Assembly (NCBI GenBank): GCA_031002005.1 | Contig: JARYHS010009186.1 | Coordinates: 181,562,437-181,626,436, forward strand | Source: Vandiemenella viatica | Lineage: Eukaryota; Arthropoda; Insecta; Orthoptera; Morabidae | Reading direction: 5' to 3' | DNA length: 64,000 bases | In this document: positions 21,838 through 32,866 of the stretch, one piece after another | Layout of the letters: every line of letters starts with the position of its first letter | How positions within the stretch are numbered: position 1 is the first letter of the stretch | Translations under genes and position numbers: made by a program | Notes under the pieces: model-generated | Databases searched by the model: none | The model's input: only the letters and a program-made list of their open reading frames with translations | What the model was told of the DNA's origin: nothing

Positions 21838-23215
21838 CAATAGGCTATTTGACTATTTTTTGAAAATAGTTTTAAATAGTTTATTGATACACGTTATTTA
21901 CAGGGTACTATTTATTTTTTGGCAAAAGTGCTTATTTTACGTAAAATTCAACGTTAAAATTTAGAGTATTTGAAAGCCCGCCAAAACGCTCCTTTGCTAC
22001 CTGGCGTGGGCCAACTACACTCGTGACGTCACGTGCCAGCAGGCGCTCACTCGACATAGGTAACATTTGGTTTGTTTCTCTGAATTTCTGTATAAATTGT
22101 TGGAAGTATGGTTTATAAATAGTGTGTAGTACATCAATTTACAACCACAACAATAAAAACTCTGCAAATAAACATAAGTGTTCCTGCATTAGCTGAAATA
22201 GGAAAAAAAGTCGCTGCAACTTGCTCGCAGAAACCCAGACGACATTGCGACTAAGTCGCATATCATTTAGTGTAAATATAATTTGCACCATAATTTCTTT
22301 GAGATAACGTAGTACGCTGTTTAAGGCGAGTATCTGAAAAGTTAGGGTTCTTAGGTTCAATCCTCGCTTTGGAATATGTTTTGTTATTTGTGAGCGTTTT
22401 CTTTAGATAATAGTTGCTGTTGGTAGCGCCGCATATTTTTTTTTTTAAATCCACCAAAACATTAATTTTTTCCGAATGTTTCACAAATTTTTGGATAGGA
22501 AGAGTATTATAAACATTTGAGAGATAACCAAAAAAGGTGGAGTGAATGCGGTCGGTAAATAAATAAACAATACATTAAGTTTCATTGGAAAAAATATTAT
22601 TTATCTATAATTATTTATCCGCAGTAAAAAAAAATGTCCATAACATCAAGTCATTTAACTTGAATTTTTCTTGTAAATATCTCCTAAAACAACTGACTTA
22701 ATTTAAAATTTTAGTAATTCTTATGAAGGATTTCTGATAATCTCTAACTTCCAGTTTAAATATAAATGATTCTCGAATTGAACTTATCACATTCTCAAGC
22801 TCTGTAGAATAAAAGTCGGTGGTTGTTTCTATAGCTAGTTCGACAAATAATTTTCGGTATTTTTCCGATGTAGGCTTCTACAAATTGTTCTTCATTTTAA
22901 ATTCAACACAAAAACTCATTAGTAACAAGAGGTAACCAGCAACAAATAGTTGATAACTTGGATAGCGGGAAACACTCCATACGCAACCGCAGCTCCTACA
23001 GGCAGGTGACGTCACTAAAGCGATCTCCAATCACAGAACGTTTTCTGTCACGTGACAAGAGGCAAGAAAAATTTGATTTTTATTTCGCTTTTTTAATTAA
23101 AAACAATCCATCTTTGTTTTCAAATTTAACAAAAATAGCTTCCTCAAGCATTAATCTACGCGAATGACTACAATTTGTAATATATTTTGAATACTGTCAA
23201 ATACCCTATTCAATT
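21838..23215. mobile_element. Possible 1.4-kb non-autonomous DNA transposon
   Basis: The ends read CAATAGGCTATTTGACTA (left) and GTCAAATACCCTATTC (right), reverse complements with few mismatches. A second inverted pair lies inside: GTGACGTCACGTGCCAGCAG at about 22023 and, reversed, CTACAGGCAGGTGACGTCAC at about 22997. No transposase frame is seen. A tRNA-like stretch with GGTTCAATCC lies near 22352. Target duplication not identified. Confidence 0.45.
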
Positions 23216-23242
23216 AAACAGCTGTTAAAATTCTTGAAGGAC

Positions 23243-23412
23243 TTTGCAGCTCCTCGCCGTTGAAGTCGTTACTGACGAGAAAGACTTGGGAGCAAAGAAC
23301 GAGAAAAATTTCGGCCATCGCCTTTTGAAGGAACTGTCCATCATTTCCTTGTAGTGATTTCTGAAACTGCAGATTGAGTCCGCGTCCTTCCAATGCCAGA
23401 GCCGAGCACTGA
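23243..23412 (-). repeat. SINE family A, eroded copy
   Basis: Reverse orientation; TTTCGGCCATCGCCTTTTGAAGG and a TTCCTTGTAGTGATTTC body are recognisable but the B box is lost. Confidence 0.6.
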
Positions 23413-23960
23413 CAGCAGGTTGGTTTAAATTCAGTTGTAACGACTTCTTCCGGTAGATGAAATCACGATTACCGAAGCCATTATATTAATTAAGACACAT
23501 CAAGTTTATCTGATGTTTGAAATTAATGATCCGAAACTAAACTTGATCGAACGAGACGGCTGAGTGGGTTGCCTGCGTTTTATTAGTCGTCCTCATAGCG
23601 GTGGTGGTAGCAGTTACGAAACTATAATAGGGTATTATTGATAAAAAGCAACTAAAGACATGTAATTCTTAGAAAAAATGAATAAACACTTAACGACAAT
23701 ATATGCTCAAACTAATATTTCGTGACAGAAGGTATTAATAGAGAAAGTTTGAAGCCTCGCAGAAAACTTGGAGTATTACATAGAGATAAAAGAAAAAAGT
23801 AGAGTTAATAACAATTGGATTTTGCGGGAATGGCGCGTTATATTCGGCTGCCATTCTACAGCCTTCATCAACAAACTGTACACATACCAAGTTACCGATA
23901 TGCCTCTCTTGCTGCGTGGATTCATCTACTATTTATGTGATCACATTACACAGAAAATAT

Positions 23961-24167
23961 GGCCTCGCATTCGGGAGGACGCCGTTTCGAATCCCCGACG
24001 GAGCATCCAGATTTGGGTTTTCCATGGTTTCCACAAATCACTACAGGCAAATGTTGGAATGCTTTTTTCAAAAGGTCATGCCCAAATTCCTTCCCATTCT
24101 TGTCCCATCCCGTCAGTAATGACTTCGAAGAGGCGTAAAGCCATGTGAGTAAAAAAAAAAAAAAAAA
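23961..24167 (+). repeat. SINE family A, 5'-truncated copy
   Basis: Begins within the tRNA-like head (GGCCTCGCATTCGGGAGGAC), keeps the B box TTTCGAATCC, the full body and a 17-base A tail. GAAAATA flanks both ends, too short to prove a target duplication. Confidence 0.85.
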
Positions 24168-24469
24168 GTCCACTGAAAATAGTTGATGGTAGAACAATTA
24201 TAACACTTGTCCCCATAAGTAGATTATAAACCAGCACGAAGGAAAACCAGTCAGCGTTAGTAACGAATACAATAAAATGTCTTTATTTTCCATAGATTTA
24301 AATTTGAGAGACTAAATCTCTGAGATGTGGAAGGAGTCAAATTACTGCAAAATAATTACACAGCAAAGTAAATGAATACACTTGTAAATGCGCTGTCAGC
24401 ATAATACATACAGTAATTATATCAAGTACATTTATGGAAGATGCTGGAAATTATTTTGTAAATACTATT

Positions 24470-24640
24470 GGAAGACATTCTTTTATGTAGGAGTTTTCAG
24501 TTGCATATTATTTTAATTCTTTCCTGAATTTAATCTTATCCCCTGCCAGAAATTTAAGACGTTTTGGGAGCTTATTAAAATATGTATCGCTGAATATCTG
24601 ACACCTTTTCGAGCATACTTTCACTCAATTTATCTGTAGA
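24470..24640 (-). mobile_element. LINE C-terminal fragment
   Basis: Minus frame reads QIFSDTYFNKLPKRLKFLAG and then DKIKFRKELK, the typical NxLPxxLKxL...KFKxxLK end of a LINE ORF2. Only about 170 bp are recognisable. A longer fragment of the same type is at 61653-61988. Confidence 0.55.
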
Positions 24641-25514
24641 CATTATAGTCCCTGAGACGGGATGAATCATTCAAATACAGAACGCTGGGTACCCTGAAAC
24701 TATTCTCCAAGCCTAAAGATCATGCAAATTACTTACTTTGTCATACGATAGTGCAGTATCAGATACTGATTCTGTTGTCCGAAAATACTTCAATGACATA
24801 ATAAAACGGATAACGATGCTATAAATGAGGAGCGTCTTCGTCTCCAGCTTTATTTTTTTCTGCCGTGATTAATAGCTGCATATTGCCTTGCTGCGCTTTT
24901 TCTCAACTAATAATACTTGACAATGATCACTGTCCAGCCTGGCATTCGTGAGAACGGGGGTTGAAATCTATTTCTACCTGTCCTGACTTCTGTTTTCCGA
25001 ACTGACTCCAGGCGAATGATGAGATGGATCCGTACCCCCCCCCCCACCCCCCTCGGTTAGATTGGCTGAATAGGGATCCTGAGACAGTGCAGCAGCCCGA
25101 CTCCCATGCTTCGCCTAGGGGGGGGGGGGGGAGATAAAACCCGTTAATTTAAAAAAAAAAAATGGCAGTCATTGGGGACTACAGACAGAAGTGAAAACTT
25201 AAAACATTGAATACCATACGCGCAACACGTCACAGTTATAGCAACAGATATACAACATAGTAGTAATAATTTTGTATTTTCCTAATGACCCGGTGGAAGG
25301 GTTTCTATTGGCTGTCCCTGTCTAAACCGCTTTACACTGCCCCGGTAGTGCTACCAGGTACTTCCAGTTTAACATGGAGTCCGTACCACGGAAGCGTTCT
25401 GGCGTACTACACATTACACAGCAAGCTGTGCTAGAGGTGAAGGTCGGGTTACGTGTATATAATCGTAGCCGAGAGAGGGATTCGAACCGGGGACCTTTCG
25501 TTCCCCGGTCAGCC
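24641..25514. other. Repeat debris before the assembly gap
   Basis: Holds a C run (25036-25055 region) and a G run (about 25118-25131), a SINE-A-like ACTCCAGGCGAATGATGAG at about 25003, and a tRNA-like minus-strand segment with GGTTCGAATCCC near 25480-25495 just before the Ns. No gene recognised. Confidence 0.45.
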
Positions 25515-26514
25515 NNNNNNNNNNNNNNNNNNNNNNNNNNNNNNNNNNNNNNNNNNNNNNNNNNNNNNNNNNNNNNNNNNNNNNNNNNNNNNNNNNNNNN
25601 NNNNNNNNNNNNNNNNNNNNNNNNNNNNNNNNNNNNNNNNNNNNNNNNNNNNNNNNNNNNNNNNNNNNNNNNNNNNNNNNNNNNNNNNNNNNNNNNNNNN
25701 NNNNNNNNNNNNNNNNNNNNNNNNNNNNNNNNNNNNNNNNNNNNNNNNNNNNNNNNNNNNNNNNNNNNNNNNNNNNNNNNNNNNNNNNNNNNNNNNNNNN
25801 NNNNNNNNNNNNNNNNNNNNNNNNNNNNNNNNNNNNNNNNNNNNNNNNNNNNNNNNNNNNNNNNNNNNNNNNNNNNNNNNNNNNNNNNNNNNNNNNNNNN
25901 NNNNNNNNNNNNNNNNNNNNNNNNNNNNNNNNNNNNNNNNNNNNNNNNNNNNNNNNNNNNNNNNNNNNNNNNNNNNNNNNNNNNNNNNNNNNNNNNNNNN
26001 NNNNNNNNNNNNNNNNNNNNNNNNNNNNNNNNNNNNNNNNNNNNNNNNNNNNNNNNNNNNNNNNNNNNNNNNNNNNNNNNNNNNNNNNNNNNNNNNNNNN
26101 NNNNNNNNNNNNNNNNNNNNNNNNNNNNNNNNNNNNNNNNNNNNNNNNNNNNNNNNNNNNNNNNNNNNNNNNNNNNNNNNNNNNNNNNNNNNNNNNNNNN
26201 NNNNNNNNNNNNNNNNNNNNNNNNNNNNNNNNNNNNNNNNNNNNNNNNNNNNNNNNNNNNNNNNNNNNNNNNNNNNNNNNNNNNNNNNNNNNNNNNNNNN
26301 NNNNNNNNNNNNNNNNNNNNNNNNNNNNNNNNNNNNNNNNNNNNNNNNNNNNNNNNNNNNNNNNNNNNNNNNNNNNNNNNNNNNNNNNNNNNNNNNNNNN
26401 NNNNNNNNNNNNNNNNNNNNNNNNNNNNNNNNNNNNNNNNNNNNNNNNNNNNNNNNNNNNNNNNNNNNNNNNNNNNNNNNNNNNNNNNNNNNNNNNNNNN
26501 NNNNNNNNNNNNNN
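25515..26514. other. Assembly gap, 1,000 N
   Basis: Exactly 1,000 unknown bases, the usual placeholder for a gap of unknown size. Open frames that span it are artefacts. Confidence 1.
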
Positions 26515-26745
26515 GCCATGTAGGTTTTCATTCATATTATTGTCACGGTTAAAATAAGGTACAGAACACACAACAGCATGTGACCATTTATTTCCACCAT
26601 TTAATTATCTCCGTACGTAATTTACAATACTCATGAGAAAACTACAAAATCTCTTCCAAAATCAATAAGGAAAAAAGCGATGTGCCACCTGGAGAAAAAG
26701 GGGGGGGGGAGGTAGAGGCAAAACTACGTGGTTTATGGACACTCT
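26515..26745 (+). repeat. G-run repeat, copy 1
   Basis: After the gap the sequence reads GTCACGGTTAAAATAAGG, TTAATTATCTCCGTACGTAA, then a G run and ACGTGGTTTATGGACACTC. The same order recurs at about 57270-57535, where inverted ends are visible. The left part of this copy is inside the gap. Confidence 0.7.
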
Positions 26746-27875
26746 TTAATAATAATAATAACATTTGGAATAATAATTGTTAATAAAATATCATATATTT
26801 CAAACAAGGTTAGAGAAAGTAAACCCATAATGTAACAAAAGCTGAATTAGGATGTTAGGGAGGGAAGGTGGGAGGAAAGGTGGGAGGGAAAAAACACACA
26901 ACATTATGGATTCAATTTACTTTTACTATTTTTTTTAACTTGTGTTAGCTTTCAGAATTTTTATATTTTATTATTAATACCATACACACGTATGATCTTT
27001 AAAGACTAAAACACTGCAGTGAATTGTGAAGAAATTATAACCAATTAAATTAAATAAGAGAATCACAACCTGCAAATGAAGAAAGGCAGAAAATGCATCA
27101 GGATTTCGCTGACACCTATAACCTACAAGATTATTTCATAACGATTAAACTGTATTAATCAATTATTGGGACCTGAAAAACACTAGCAAGAATAGCAACT
27201 AAACTGTCAGCTGCAATGAGAAGTCAACTTCCCTATAATACTACCACAAAAGAAATATCAATTTCTATTTTTAACTACATAACATTATTATGAAGCCAGA
27301 ATAACACCAACCAGAAATGATAACATTTCAATCCATGCAAGAACTAGTGATTCTGTTAGAACACAACCAGACTCAACTGACCTACCATGTGTCTTACAGT
27401 TCAAATGCAAAATGTACATAATTCTGATGAAAGCACCTACCCTATAAGAGGTAAGTTCTATAAAAACTTTAGATTGCAGGAGATGAGCAAGTGCAACATG
27501 TCATTCAGTCAGTCTATAAACCAGAGTCATTCAATTAAACTGTAATGGGAAATTTATTTTATCATTAGTAATGGTTTTAAAAGTGAAGGGAAAATGACAC
27601 TTTCTGTATTCCTCTCAGATTGCAGGAAATATACTATACAGACACAGGTCCAAAAATGTTTTATTAAATGGTTCATGGAATGGCCACTGCTTTAAGCAAA
27701 TGGTAGAGCCTACTCCCTGGAATAAAATAATGACATGAAATGCATGAGGGATAGCAGCAAAAAGCAAATGGACTATTCCAGAATATGCAGAAACTACAAC
27801 TGGCATATGAGATAATGGTGTTCTGATAAACTATTACAGGTCTATGTTTAAAGAACATTATTGTCAAGTTGATAC
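26746..27875. other. No recognised feature
   Basis: AT-rich with AATAATAAT and GGGAGG-type simple sequence near its start. No exon or mobile element recognised. Confidence 0.35.
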
Positions 27876-28108
27876 ATTTCTTTCAAGGCTTTATGCCTTG
27901 TCGGCTATAATGGTCATTAGAGGTGGGAAAGGAGTGTGGCCAAGACTGGGAAAGAATTTGGCCATGGCTTTTTTGAAGGAATCATTCTCCTGGAGTGATT
28001 TCAGGGTAGCATGGAAAACTGATATCTGGATGGTTGCACGGTGATTTGAACCTGTGTCCTTCCAAATGCAAGTACATGGAGTTCACACACCACAGTTGAT
28101 ATTATTTA
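27876..28108 (-). repeat. SINE family A copy
   Basis: Reverse orientation: GGCTTTATGCCTTGTCGGCT tail, TTTGGCCATGGCTTTTTTGA body, TCTCCTGGAGTGATTTCAGG and GTGATTTGAACC B box. The head at the right is eroded. Confidence 0.78.
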
Positions 28109-28399
28109 CCTATACAAGCCAATGATATCATCCCAAACTCGGGGTGAGGCTCCTACCTCCTTTTCTGCCCAAATTTTTTTCAAGAAATAAAACAATTTAG
28201 ATTTTTGTCAAATATAACATCTCACAAAATTATTTAAAATGGAATGTCACAATAATGTTTTGGCAGAAGTGTAACTGATAAATATTCAAGATGATTAGTT
28301 ACAATTTTTTTGACAAAATATAAACAGTCTGAAATTTAATAAGTATGTATGTTTACATCGCAGCAACACTGTACAAAAGCTTTTTGGGTTTCTAGATGT

Positions 28400-28935
28400 G
28401 TCGAATTTGCATTGTCTGGCAATGTTTTACAAGCTAACACTGCTTCCCCTGTCAAGCCACTGATCAACATCATCTAAAGTTAGCCACAAGGTTGTCTGTT
28501 ATTTACAGCTGCCAGCTGGTAAGGAAGGGGAGGGCATGGAGACGGGCAATTCAGCTGTGCACCGCTCACCTGGTGATATTATGTTTGAGTTGCACTAATA
28601 TGGTGAGATTCTGCACAACTTGTAATAATTTTATAGCCAGTTTCTATGTTTGACTTAAATGGAGGCCTTGATTCTGATTTATAACACTACCACTAAGTCT
28701 TATCTCTATTTTGTCATTAAGGACACTGTCCCAAGAATTCTCTGCATAGCACAAGCATACGATTTTGTCAAATAATGGTTCATGTCCATTGCCAATGGCA
28801 TGTTCCATCTGTCCAACTTTAAAATATCTAACATGTTCCTAGCATCTTTCTTTCATTGTTCTTAAAATTTGTCCTGTAAAACTAGCACCGCAACCTCAAG
28901 GAATTCTGTAGGTACCGAATAGCTGCCCAATTTTG
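28400..28935 (-). mobile_element. GIY-YIG-type retroelement 3' end, inverted copy 1
   Basis: Minus frame from about 28915 reads GTYRIP, GCGASFTGQ, then EHVRYFKVGQMEHAIGNGH, FDKIVCLCYAENSWDSVLND and KIEIRLSGSVINQNQG, with stops. This has the order of a GIY-YIG endonuclease domain, as found at the C terminus of Penelope-like retroelements: GxY...GQTxR...ExI. The following roughly 160 bp match copy 2 in reverse, so this is coding end plus 3' untranslated region. Other elements carrying GIY-YIG domains are possible. Confidence 0.6.
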
Positions 28936-29049
28936 GGTGGAGGCCAAAACATCGAATGGATATTCTGTTTGTTGAGGAGCCTAGCTATATTTTATGTTTC
29001 TTTTCCACAGAATGGCAAAAACAATAAAAAATACACAAGCATATATTAG

Positions 29050-29505
29050 ATATTTTAAACTTGGATAGTTGAAAAAAATCTGCAATAGCTGAAGATGCCA
29101 TTGACAATAGGCTGAATCATTATTTGACAAAATTACGCGATTTTGCTATGCAGATAATTTTTGGAACAGTGTTGTTAAGAAAACAATAGAGATAAGACCT
29201 AATGGTAATGTTATATATTGGGATCAAGGCATCAATCTAAAATTTGGAAAATAGCACAAGTAGCACAGAATCGCACAACATTAGGGGATAGTGTGACTCA
29301 AACATGATGTGACCAGGTGAGCAGTGCCCTGCTGGATTACCCACCATGATCCCTGTCCTCCCTTCACTCCCTGCTGGCAGCCGTGTATAACGGAGCACCA
29401 TGAAGCCAACTTTAGTCAATGTTGAGTGATGGCTTGACAATGGAAGCAATGCTAATTTCTGTAACATCACCAGCTGATACAAATTTAACATGGCTAGAAT
29501 CCCGA
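29050..29505 (+). mobile_element. GIY-YIG-type retroelement 3' end, inverted copy 2
   Basis: Plus frame reads LFDKITRFCYADNFWNSVVK and KTIEIRPNGNVIYWDQGINL, the same segment as copy 1. The untranslated part (GACCAGGTGAGCAGTGCCCTG, CCAACTTTAGTCAATGTTGAG) matches copy 1 in reverse to about 29490. The two copies meet 5' end to 5' end about 115-150 bp apart. Confidence 0.6.
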
Positions 29506-29904
29506 GAAGCTTTCTTACAGCCTGAAGTTAGTGCCACAAGCCAACAATTTTTTTTTCCTGAATTTTTCTGTTGGAATTTAAAATTTTACTACTGAAGTTT
29601 TTTTTTTTTAATGAACGAGCAGTTTATCTCCAAAAAATTATATAGTAAGTTAGAATAAATTTTATTTTTTTCCTCTTGGCATACAAAATATTTTCTATTT
29701 TGTTTTGCCAGAGCTGAAATTTTTTTTTCCCCATATACAAGTTTCGTATGGGAAATTTCCTTGGGTGAAATGTGTGCATTGAAGTGACAGTTATTCCGAG
29801 AAGTGTGGGGAGGCACTCAGTCAAAAATGCAGGACCTAACATTTTCTAGCATGTACGTTTAGTAACAAACATGCAGTAGACAAGGGAGGAGCATGCGTTC
29901 ACAC

Positions 29905-30862
29905 TAGTGGTGTACTTTTCAAGCAGCCATTTAATCATCGCCATGCAACATGTATTCAGGAATCAACTTAATATCGCGCCTGTGGCTCGTGTTTCTATCA
30001 GAAATCAATTCATTTATGAGTGGACAGATTCTGGAAAACCGTTGATATGCAGAAAAAAAAACAAAAAAAAACTGGAGGTTCAAGAACCATTAGGACATCT
30101 GAAAACATTGAGCAGGTTCAACAGTCAACTATGCAATCTCCTAGGCGATCTGCGCTCTGGATGTCTGAGCGCTCTGTGAGACGAATTCTTCAATAAGAAC
30201 TGCTAATTCATCCATACAAATAGGCAGTGCTGCGGAAACTTAATCCACGTTTTCCTTTCATGAAAAAAATGCATGTGAAGATTACAATATGCCTCGTGAC
30301 ACCATGGTGTTCTTCAGGGATGAGACTCATTTTCATCTTTCCAGTTGTGTGAATAAGCATAACATGTGATACTGGAGTGGCATAAATTCCCAAAAACTTC
30401 ATGAGCAGCCCCTGCATGCAGAATGTGCATCTGTTTGGTGTGCATTGTTCAGAGAAGGCATCACTGAACCAATGTTTTTTGGAGGGGGGAAAAACAGACA
30501 GTTATGGTCAGTTGGTTATGTCCACATGATTGAGGGTTTTTTTTTTTTTTTTTTACTAAAACTTAAAAAATGGATGTGGGGGATGTTGACATCAATAAAT
30601 CATTTGTGGGAACACTTCTTCAGATGCCTCATATCCGGTGTGCTCGCCCGATTTAGCCTCATGTGACTTTTTTGTGAGACTATGTGAAATCCCTAGTTTA
30701 CACCAACCATCCAAGGACCATGGCTCAACTGAAGAACAATATTCAAGCTGTTAACAACATATTCCCATCAATGTGCTGGAAAGAGTGGAGAGAAGCTCCT
30801 AAAATCGATTGTATCAATGCACTGACCAGAACAGAGACCACCTTAGTGATACAATTTTTAAA
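29905..30862 (+). pseudogene. DDE transposase relic (Tc1/mariner superfamily)
   Basis: Shifting plus frames give HLIIAMQHVFRNQLNIAPVA (N-terminal helix-turn-helix type) near 29925 and VFFRDETHFHLSSCVNKHN near 30310 with the first acidic residue. ASVWCALFREGI is near 30430 and CSPDLASCDFF near 30640 with the third. HPRTMAQLKNNIQAVN follows near 30712. The order fits the DDE_3 type with an HTH start. A T17 run and several stops break it. Inverted ends were not found. Confidence 0.7.
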
Positions 30863-30865
30863 ACA

Positions 30866-31310
30866 TCTATATACATAAAGATGAATGTATGTATGTATGT
30901 TTGTTTGTTCTTCATACAAATCCACAGTTTTCACCTGATCTCGATAAAACTTAGCACACTTATCCTTTGAAACAAGAAGAAAAATACTGTCTACATTTGG
31001 TTGAAAAATTATCTGTATAAACAATACATGCTGTCTTATAATTTTAAAATATTACTGAATGGCAATAGACAGACTCGTTTGATATGGAGGTCTCTGTACT
31101 GTTTTTCCGTGTAGCGGCTAGGTAGCTGAGTGGTTAGAGCGCTTGCTTACTTATGTTAGGGTTGTGGTCTCCGGTTCAAATCTCCGTGGAGGCTAACATT
31201 TTTAAAAATTGTTTTTGATCGTAAGAGTCACGCCTGAGCCGTCGGTTATTCGGATTGAATGTTAAACTATAGATATCACAAAGTTAGGGGTGCAATGCGA
31301 GGCAATTCAT
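30866..31310 (+). mobile_element. Helitron-type unit, 5' part (copy 1)
   Basis: Starts A|TCTATATACATAAAGATG, a typical Helitron 5' start with TC after A, followed by (GTAT)n. It then matches copy 2 for about 440 bp, including the tRNA-like module at 31117-31195 (A box TAGCTGAGTGG, B box GGTTCAAATC). It has no 3' terminus. Confidence 0.65.
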
Positions 31311-31384
31311 AGGTAGTCTTTTTTAGGTTATATTAATCCCTCATGGGCGATTTGCAGTCAGTGTGGTTGTGATCTGCAGTAATA

Positions 31385-32548
31385 TCTATATATATAAAGA
31401 TGTATGTATGTATGTATGTATGTATGTACGTATGTATGTATGTTCTTCATCCAAACCACAGTTTTCATCCCATCTCGATGAAAGTTTGCACACTTATCCT
31501 TTGAAACAAGGAGAAAAATACTGTCTACATTTGGTTGAAAAATTATCTGTATAAATAATACATGTTGTCTCATAATTTCGAAATACTACTGAAGGGCGAT
31601 AGACAGACGCATTGGATATGGAGGTCTACCTACTGTTTTTCCATGTAGCGGTCATGTAGCTCAGTGGCTAAAGCACTGGCTTACTAATATTTGGGTCGTG
31701 GTCTCCGGTTCAAATCTCCATGGAGGCTAAGATTTTTAAAAATTGTTTTTGATTGTAAGAGTCACACCTGGACTGTTGGTTATTCGGATTGAATGTTAAA
31801 CTGTAGATATCACAAAGTTAGGGGGGCAATGCGTGGCAAATGGTAGGAAATGCCTCTACCGATATTGACGGAATTTGACAAGAAAATCTGTAGGGAGGGC
31901 ACGGGACCTTTTTTTTCGGTATGATTAACAATTGTAGTCACGAAATTTGAGAATTATCGAATGGTGACAGAGAGACGGATGTGTGTGTTAGTCTGTAATG
32001 TTATGTTGGTTGCTCATGTTGTTCTTCTCGCTCATTATGTTAGTATATAATTTGTTAATAAATTTCATTTAGAGAAAAAACGTATTATTTAGTACAGATG
32101 TCGATTTGCCCTGTCCTATTAGTTTTTGTCTGCTTAAATGTTTCTGGCACCAGTTTCTTTTAGCCTTCTTTATTGACATGCCTTGCGGGCGTAAATTGGC
32201 CTAAGTTGTAGCTCTAGCAGAGCATGAGCAGCTAAAGTTATTAGAACGCAAGAATCGGTTGCTCATGCTGAAGAAAGAAGAGAACACTGAAATAACGCTG
32301 ACCTTAGTTAACACCCCCCCCCCTCCCCCACATTACCTTTGTTTGTTTTTCTGTTTTTAAATATGTTGGAAATTGATTCTCTTCAAGAGATACGTTTGGC
32401 GGTAGAATGATATAGTGATGGTTTTCCTGTCATATTTTGCCAACTCGGTGTTGTTTGGGACCAATCCTTCGTTACAAACATTTTTTTATATTAAATTCTG
32501 GCAAAGCAATTCTTAATCCACACGTACAAAGTTGCGGGTATCAGCTAG
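31385..32548 (+). mobile_element. Helitron-type element, copy 2, with both ends
   Basis: Starts TCTATATATATAAAGATG after an A and ends GGGTATCAGCTAG before a T, as expected for Helitrons (TC...CTRR inserted between A and T). Length is 1,164 bp. It holds a (TGTA)n run at 31401-31442 and a tRNA-like module at about 31650-31730 with A box TAGCTCAGTGG and B box GGTTCAAATC. A C run lies near 32312. No Rep/helicase frame is present, so it is non-autonomous. The subterminal 3' hairpin is weak. Confidence 0.7.
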
Positions 32549-32866
32549 TAACAAATAAAAACTTTAAACGTAACTTGGGAAAAGAATTAAGCTGAAATAT
32601 CCTGTACTGTTTGTATTATTCATTTTTAAAATAAGGAAGTGTCCCTGTCACACTATGCAAAACAACATCATTTTCACTTAACATCCTTTACTTTGGTCGA
32701 CTATTCTATCCACCTAAAAATATTATTTTACTGAAGATAAAAAAATGCAACCCATGATTTAAGTCTTGTTTTAATACTATTGCAATATCTTCTAGTAGGG
32801 GGATTTTAATATGTCTATAAACTTGTTAAATCCATTCAGGGTTAGGTTTAATCCAGAAAACAAGTA

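Noticed and set aside
25374..26571. Very long open frames across 25374-26571 and 50737-51891
   Set aside because: They consist of translated Ns of the two 1,000-base gaps.
29085..29115. CTGAAGA...GGC hammerhead-like string in the inverted GIY-YIG copies
   Set aside because: It lies within the coding end of the retroelement and lacks the GAAA segment.
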